This document shows positions 41,964-46,917 of a stretch of 46,917 bases of DNA, one piece after another (position 1 is the stretch's first letter; every line of letters starts with the position of its first letter). The position numbers were made by a program, and so were the translations under genes. The notes beneath the pieces are model-generated. The model searched no databases. It saw nothing but the letters and a program-made list of their open reading frames with translations, and was not told the DNA's origin. This DNA comes from Phycisphaerae bacterium (lineage in GTDB: Bacteria; Planctomycetota; Phycisphaerae; Tepidisphaerales; Tepidisphaeraceae): assembly GCA_030448225.1 (NCBI GenBank), contig JAUJNJ010000017.1, forward strand, positions 1 to 46,917, in the 5' to 3' direction.

Positions 41964-42032
41964 AGAGCGATGAAGGAGTCGAACCTCTCGCCAAGCTTGG
42001 AAAGCTGCACTCACCAGACCGAGTTACCGCGC
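41964..42032 (-). tRNA. tRNA-Gly (anticodon TCC), probably with base-call indels
   Basis: On the minus strand the D-arm ACTCGGTCTGGTGAGT, an anticodon loop TTTCCAA (anticodon TCC, glycine), a T-loop TTCGACT and a 3-prime acceptor strand ATCGCTC are recognisable. The anticodon stem reads CAGC/GCTTG where CAAGC/GCTTG is expected (one base short), the 5-prime acceptor appears to lack one T, and the T-stem has one extra G. Total length 69 rather than 72-74. CCA is not encoded. A terminator hairpin adjoins it. It is either a damaged copy or a normal tRNA with sequencing indels, in line with the surrounding genes. Confidence 0.5.
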
Positions 42033-42282
42033 GCGAGGCGGCCCCACTCTAGCGGTGGGCCGGGGCGTTCAAGAGGTTTCGGGGCCGCGGGTGCCGGCAC
42101 GGACCGCGCGTGCCTGCGTGCACGGCGAACGGGTAAGACGGGGGCCGCGCTCGCACCTAACGGGCGGCATTTCTCCCGCCGCGATCGACTGATGTCACGC
42201 CGGATCGGTTAACATTCCGCGTCTCGTGTAGATACAGACCGGACACGGCGTACGATTCCGCCGCGGAGGAACTGCGATTTCG

Positions 42283-43211
42283 GTGAAGGAATTGACCAAG
42301 ACTCACGGGCAGACGCCCGACCCGTCGATCGGGTGAGCTTCGAGGTGTCCAAGGGGGAGGTCGTCGGCTTCCTCGGGCCCAACGGCGCGGGCAAGTCGAC
42401 CACCCTGCATGTTGACCTGTTACCTGCCCCCCACCAGCGGCGGCCACCGTCAACGGGTTCGACATCTTCCACGAGTCCGACAAGGTCCGCGAGAACCTCG
42501 GCTACCTGCCGGAGAACGTGCCGCTCTACACCGAGATGAAGGTCGACGAGTACCTCGACTTCCGCGGCCGGCTCCGCAAGATGGACCGCCAGACGTAAGC
42601 AAGCGGATCGACTACGTCGTCGATCGCTGCTGGCTCGGCGACGTGCGGCGGCGCGTCATCGGTCAGCTCTCCAAGGGTTACCGCCAGCGCGTCGGGCTGG
42701 CCGATGCCCTGCTGCACAACCCGGCCGTCCTGATCCTCGACGAGCCGACGGTCGGGCTCGACCCGACGCAGATCATCGAGACGCAGAAGCTCATCCGCGA
42801 CCTGCGGCGGCGACCACACGCTCATGCTGTCGACGCACATCCTGCCGGAGGTCGAGGCCGTCTGCGACCGCGATCGTCATTGCCGGCGGGATCGTGGCCG
42901 AGGGCACGCCCGACCAGCTCCGCGCCAGCCGCCGCATGACCGCCCGTGCTCGTCGAGTGCCGTGGCCCGGCGGCCGATGTGCAGAAGCGTGCTGTCGCGC
43001 GTCAGCGGCGTTAACCGGGTCGAAATCGTCGAGGGCGACGCCGCGGGCGGCGGGGGCGGATCGACCAACGGCAAGTACATCACCGCCGCCATCCGCCCCA
43101 AGGACAGTTACGACGTCCGCGAGGGTCGCCCGCACCGTGATCCAGCACGGCTGGCCACTCCGCGAGATCCGCCTCGAGCATGCCACGCTGGAAGAGTTCT
43201 TCGTGAGGTGA
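42283..43211 (+). CDS. ABC exporter ATP-binding protein (GldA-like), frameshifted
   Basis: Recombining frames gives about 315 residues: [35 protein letters not shown] (Walker A), [27 protein letters not shown] (Q-loop region), [33 protein letters not shown] (signature and Walker B), [17 protein letters not shown] (H-loop) and a C-terminal extension ending [12 protein letters not shown]. This is the GldA/CcmA-like ATPase type. Frame changes are near 42335, 42410, 42450, 42597, 42815, 42875 and 43120. The GTG at 42283 is given as start, but GGAGG 42265-42269 would better suit a start at 42276 (ATT; perhaps a lost base of ATG). It energises the permease/GldG-like pair downstream. Confidence 0.75.
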
Positions 43212-43404
43212 CGGCGAACCAGGCGGTGGGAAGGGTGAAGCGTGGGGCGTGGAGGAGTGGGGCGTGAAAGGGGCGGGCGTCGCCAATCGGCATCGCGGCG
43301 CCGGCCGCCCGTTCAGGCCGCGTGACGAGTGAGGAGGATCTTCAATGCGTCCCCTGCTTCACGCAACTCCTTGAAGCGGTCCTGAACACGTTTGATCCTT
43401 CCCG

Positions 43405-44116
43405 ATGAGTCGAGCACCCGTCATCGCACGCCGCGAGTTGAGCAGTTACTTTTACTCGCCGATCGCGTACGTCGCGATGTTTTTGTTCCTCGTCGTGGCC
43501 GGGTACGTGTTCCGGCAGGACTTCCAGCCGGGGCAGCCCGTCGCGATGCGGGCCATCTTCGAGTGGATGGTCTGGCTGCTGGTGGCCATCCTGCCGGTGC
43601 TGTGCATGGGCCTGCTGGCAGGAGTGGGCCACGGGCACGATCGAGACGATGATGACCGCGCTGGTGGATGAGGGCGACGTCGTCATCGGAAAATTCCTCG
43701 GCTCGTTCCTGTTCTTCCTCGTGCTGCTGGCCCCGACGCTGCTGTATATCGTCATGCTCGCGATCTTCGGCGACCCCGACTACGGCCCGATCTTCAGCGG
43801 GTACCTGGGGCTCGTGCTGTCGGCGCTGTTCGTGGCGATCGGCCTGTTCTGCTCGTCGTTGACGCGCAGCCAGGTGGTCGCGGCGGTGGCGGCGGCGGCG
43901 ATCCTGTTCCTGGTCACGGTGGTCCCCTGGTTCGCCGCCGGCGAGGCCGCCCTGACCGGCTTGTGGCGGAGCTCGCCGACCAGGGCGTGATGGCCCGCTA
44001 CAGCGACTTCGCCAAGGGCGTGATCGACACCGGCAACCTCGTCTACTTCCTCGCTTTCACCGGCGTGTTTGTTCCTCACCGTCAAAGCGGCACGTGAGAG
44101 CCGGCGGTGGAAGTGA
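43405..44116 (+). CDS. ABC-2-type permease (GldF-like), frameshifted
   Basis: About 236 residues over three frames: MSRAPVIARRELSSYFYSPIAYVAMFLFLVVAGYVF, then AIFEWMVWLLVAILPVLCMGLLA (first frame to about 43620), GTIETMMTALVDEGDVVIGKFLGSFLFFLVLLAPTLLYIVMLAIFG (from 43636) and QGVMARYSDFAKGVIDTGNLVYFLAFTGVF ending VKAARESRRWK at TGA 44114-44116. Six membrane helices fit the ABC-2 permease family, and the RELxSYFxSPIAY start and GTIE-T-L motif fit GldF/NosY relatives. Frame changes near 43625, 43965 and 44070. It is the membrane part of the exporter encoded with the upstream ATPase. Confidence 0.8.
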
Positions 44117-44219
44117 CGGAACGTGTGAATTGCGATTGGCGATTGCCGAATCCGGATTTGGGTCGTGACCTGGGGCGTTCTTCGGCATTCACCGCCCCCG
44201 CTTGAGCATCGAGACTTCA

Positions 44220-46411
44220 ATGAGCGAATCAAACACGAAGCCCGACAAACCGCCCGCCCGCCGCCGCGCCCCCCGCCCCGGAGACGCAGAAGCAGCGGTG
44301 GATGAAGAACAACGCGCCCGCGTCGCGGCTCGCCAGCGTCGTCGTGATTCTCCTCGGGGTCATCTTCACCCTGCTGGCCCAGCAGAGCTGGGCAAGCTAC
44401 ACGTCGACACCACCCAGGCGGGGCTTTACAGCCTCAAGCCGCAGACCAAGCCGTGCTCGCGATCCTGAAGCAGGACGTGCGGATCGTCAGCCTGTACACG
44501 CAGGCCAAGACCCAGCCCCGCCCGGACCAGGAGCGGGAGCACGTCGACCACGCCATCCCAGTGGCCGACCGGCTCGCGGAGTATGAGCGCGACGGCGGGG
44601 GGCGGGTCACCACCGAGGTCATCGACCCGACTGAGAACCCTGGCAAGGTCGACGCACTGATCGCGGAGGTCACCGACCGCTATGGCGGCGAGGTCAAGCA
44701 GTACCGCGACTTCATCGAGGGTTTCGCCCAGCGCCGCGAGGAGTTCCGGAAGCTGCTGGCCGCCGAGACGGCCAAGATCTCCAAGATTGACGAGGCCGCG
44801 GCGGCCGAGTCGGAAACCGGCCAGTTGGTCAACCTCGTCCGCATGAAACTGCAGGAATCGTCCGACGCGCTGAAGAAGTTCGAGCCGGCGGTCAAACGTC
44901 TGCTCGACCAGAAGCCGCCGAATTACAAGGCCGCGGTCAACCTCGTGCGGCAGGTGACGGAGGACATTTCGCAGTTTGCCGCCGCCGTCCAGCAGAGGTT
45001 CGAGGAGTCCAAGGGCGAGGCCGTGCCGGAGGCAGTCCGGACGTACGCGACGGAGAGCCCTGCCCGCTACGCCGAGCTCCAGAAGCAGGCGGACGCGATC
45101 GTCGCGGAGATCAGCAAACTAGGCGAGCTGAAGCTTGACGACCTGCGCCAGAGCCTCCAGGCGCCGGACGGGATCGTCGTGCTCGGGCCGCGCGACATGC
45201 GGGTGCTGTCGTTCGACCAGGTCTGGCAGGATGACCCGGACGTGCGGCGGATCGCCAACGCGATGGCCGAGGGGCGCAAAGTGCAGCGGCACTTCGCCGG
45301 CGAGCAGCAGGTCACCTCCGCCATCCTCTCGCTCACCCAGGAGAAGAAGCCGAAGGTCGCGTTCGTGCGCGGGGGCGGCCCGCCGCTGACCCAGCCGGGC
45401 AACCCGTTCCAGCGCGGCGGGGACCTGTCGCAGGTCGCGGCGCGGCTGCGAGAATACAACTTCGAGGTGCTCGAGAAGGATCTGTCGGGGATGTGGGCGA
45501 TGCAGGCGCAGATGCAGCAGATGCCGGCCGGCCCCGAGCCTGACGACGCCGCCATCAAGGACGCGGTTTGGGTGGTGGTCGCGAGCCGGGCCGGCGGCGA
45601 GGGCCCGATGGGCCCACCCCCGTCGATCGCGCCGCGCGTCGCTGAGCACCTGAAGGCCGGCGGGTCCGCCATGATCCTCCTGCCCCCGCCGCCCGGTGCC
45701 GAGGACATGTCCGACGCGCTGACCGACTGGGGCATCGTCACCCGGACCAATGCGATGATCGTCCACGAACCCCTGCCGGCGGGCGAGGGCGCGGCAGGGG
45801 ACATGATCAACGAGGCGCAGAAGAACCCGTACCTGTTCGTCACCAGCAACTACGGAAAGCACGTGCTGGCGGAGGCCATCCGCAGCCTCGACACGGTGTT
45901 GCTCGCGGCTGTGCCGGTGGAAACGAAGCCGGTGGAGGGCGTCACCCAGTCGCCACTCCTGCCGGCACCGGCGGAGCCGCCGTCGTGGGGCGAGACCGCA
46001 ACCGAGGGCGTGGCGCAGCGCGACGTCGAGTATCAGGAGGGCGTGGACATCAAGGGGCCCCTGTTCGCCGGCGTTGCAGCCGAAAAGGGACCGGGCCGCG
46101 TGGTCGTCCTGGGGACATACCAGTCGTTCGTCAACGACATCCTCGGGTTCCCCGACATCGAGCTGTTTCAGAAGACCGGGGTCCTGACGATCCGCTTCCC
46201 GGGCAGCGGCGAGCTGTTCAACAACAGCATCTTCTGGCTGGCCAGGATGGAGCCGATGATCGCGATCAGCCCCGCCGCCATGGAGGTCAGCCGCATCGAG
46301 AAGATGGGACCGGGCGCCCAGCAGTTCTGGCGCAACTTCGTCCTGCTCGCCGGCCTCCCGCTGCTCGTCGTCATCGCCGGAGGCTTGATGTACGTCCGCC
46401 GAAGAGATTAA
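44220..46411 (+). CDS. GldG-like ABC-type transport accessory protein, frameshifted start
   Basis: From ATG 44220 (MSESNTKPDKPPARRR) a basic N-terminus leads to a membrane helix (ASRLASVVVILLGVIFTLLAQQSW, about 44325-44395), then VDTTQAGLYSLKPQTK and the intact long frame from 44453 to the stop 46411 (652 residues). The N-terminal soluble part (ILKQDVRIVSLYTQAKT) and VVLGPRDMRVLSFDQVW, followed by TSAILSLTQEKKPKVAFVRGGGP, define the ABC-type uncharacterised transport (GldG) family. Coiled coil about 45000-45150; a terminal helix (FVLLAGLPLLVVIAGGLMYVRRR) anchors the C-terminus. Frame changes near 44280, 44395 and 44450. Expected to be periplasmic or outward facing, binding the exporter. Confidence 0.85.
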
Positions 46412-46493
46412 GCCGTTCCAACCGGAGAACAGAGAGATGCACCGCGGAGCCGCAGACGGCGGCACGTAAGACGTCGAAGAGAGGAAGAGAACC

Positions 46494-46646
46494 TGGCCGC
46501 GGATAAACGCGGATGACGCGGATCAGAAAAGAGCTTAGAGTTCAGACGTCAGGGTTCAGCAACGACCGACTCACGCCTTTCCTGAAATACTAACCTCTTT
46601 TGTCTGCCGCCTTGATCCGCGTGCATCCGCTTCATCCGCGGCCAAA
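46494..46646. repeat. CCGCGGATAAACGCGGAT inverted repeat
   Basis: GGCCGCGGATAAACGCGGAT, GACGCGGATCA (46496-46526) is answered by TTGATCCGCGTGCATCCGCT, TCATCCGCGGCCAA (46612-46645), arms of about 31-34 bp with a few mismatches. It separates the GldG-like gene from the DUF4340 gene in the operon. Confidence 0.8.
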
Positions 46647-46695
46647 CCTCTTCGCCTTCGACTCAGCGGTAATGTAAGTCTTTGAAGCCGAAGCC

Positions 46696-46917
46696 ATGAA
46701 CTTCCGAACCACGATTTTCCTCCTCGTCCTGCTGGTCGCCGCGGCTACGGTGTACTTCGTCACCACGCGCGACAGCGACGACCCCGGCCGCACGGCCAAG
46801 AGCGACGACGCCGAGAAGAAGCTGCTGACGGTGAACACCGCCGACGTGAAGCGCGTCGTCGTCGCGTCGGCCGCGGGCGAGCGGGTGGCGTTCGAGCGGG
46901 CGGGCACGGCCGACTGG
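46696..46917 (+). CDS. DUF4340-domain protein, N-terminal part
   Basis: The ATG 46696 opens 74 codons that continue past the window. It begins with a membrane anchor or signal (MNFRTTIFLLVLLVAAATVYF), a polar acidic linker (TTRDSDDPGRTAKSDDAEKK) and the first strands of a DUF4340 domain (LLTVNTADVKRVVVASAAGERVAFERAG). DUF4340 proteins regularly follow the GldG-like gene in this type of exporter operon, giving a periplasmic accessory factor. No closer ribosome site is obvious, but AAGCC precedes the ATG. The order ATPase - permease - GldG - DUF4340 supports the call. Confidence 0.85.
   Translation, partial: MNFRTTIFLLVLLVAAATVYFVTTRDSDDPGRTAKSDDAEKKLLTVNTADVKRVVVASAAGERVAFERAGTADW

Noticed and set aside
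42209..42236. TTAACA - 16 bases - GATACA as promoter for the ABC exporter operon
   Set aside because: Weak match in both boxes; not distinguishable from chance.

Overview
The window is a GC-rich, gene-dense bacterial chromosome segment. The gene content and habits fit a member of the Planctomycetota, most likely Phycisphaerae-like: a DEVD-type RhlE helicase, a GldA/permease/GldG/DUF4340 exporter, separated nuoA and nuoB, and many short inverted repeats between genes. This placement is inference from content; no 16S gene is present. About a dozen genes (9.4-13.4 kb, 18.4-26.4 kb, 37.3-44.5 kb) are recognisable only by switching frames several times, while their neighbours are intact. Because even a tRNA and core ABC-transporter genes are affected, missing or extra single bases in a draft assembly are more likely than true decay.

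Layout. 0-7 kb: end of rpsD and its terminator, a small membrane protein, a DEAD-box helicase, a minus-strand operon purU - lipoprotein - WaaP-like kinase joined by 4-bp overlaps, and an SLC13-type anion symporter. 7-14 kb: two minus-strand proteins of unknown role, a glycogen-debranching enzyme and a lipoprotein Cu/Zn superoxide dismutase. 14-19 kb: a VTT-domain membrane protein, then the most interesting region, a run of single small plus-strand genes (DUF6714, leucine-rich-repeat-like, DUF6985-like, Imm5-like immunity, VOC) separated by about 100-nt structured sites. The sites share an invariant AGCGGACCG box exactly 10 nt after a RYYYAAC-like box and end in CCGTTA. For three successive genes, the box after the gene is the reverse complement of the box before the same gene, the signature of integron cassettes. 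No integrase is in the window, so this is an attC cluster lacking an integrase (CALIN), or the distal part of a chromosomal integron.

19-31 kb: small hypothetical, DUF1294, M50-like, PilT-N-only, DUF3592 and SRPBCC proteins, a broken two-domain esterase, an FRG-domain three-gene operon of lower GC, a DinB protein, a nucleotide-sugar dehydrogenase and a pseudopilin. 31-37 kb: nuoA, a large GT39-type glycosyltransferase, SMI1/KNR4 and DUF2293 genes, and nuoB with a clear sigma70 promoter and a terminator. 37-47 kb: a multi-sensor hybrid histidine kinase, a response regulator, a damaged tRNA-Gly, and an ABC exporter operon running off the end.

At least eight families of dispersed inverted or tandem repeats lie between genes. 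One copy lies between the only upstream ATG and the signal peptide of the esterase.
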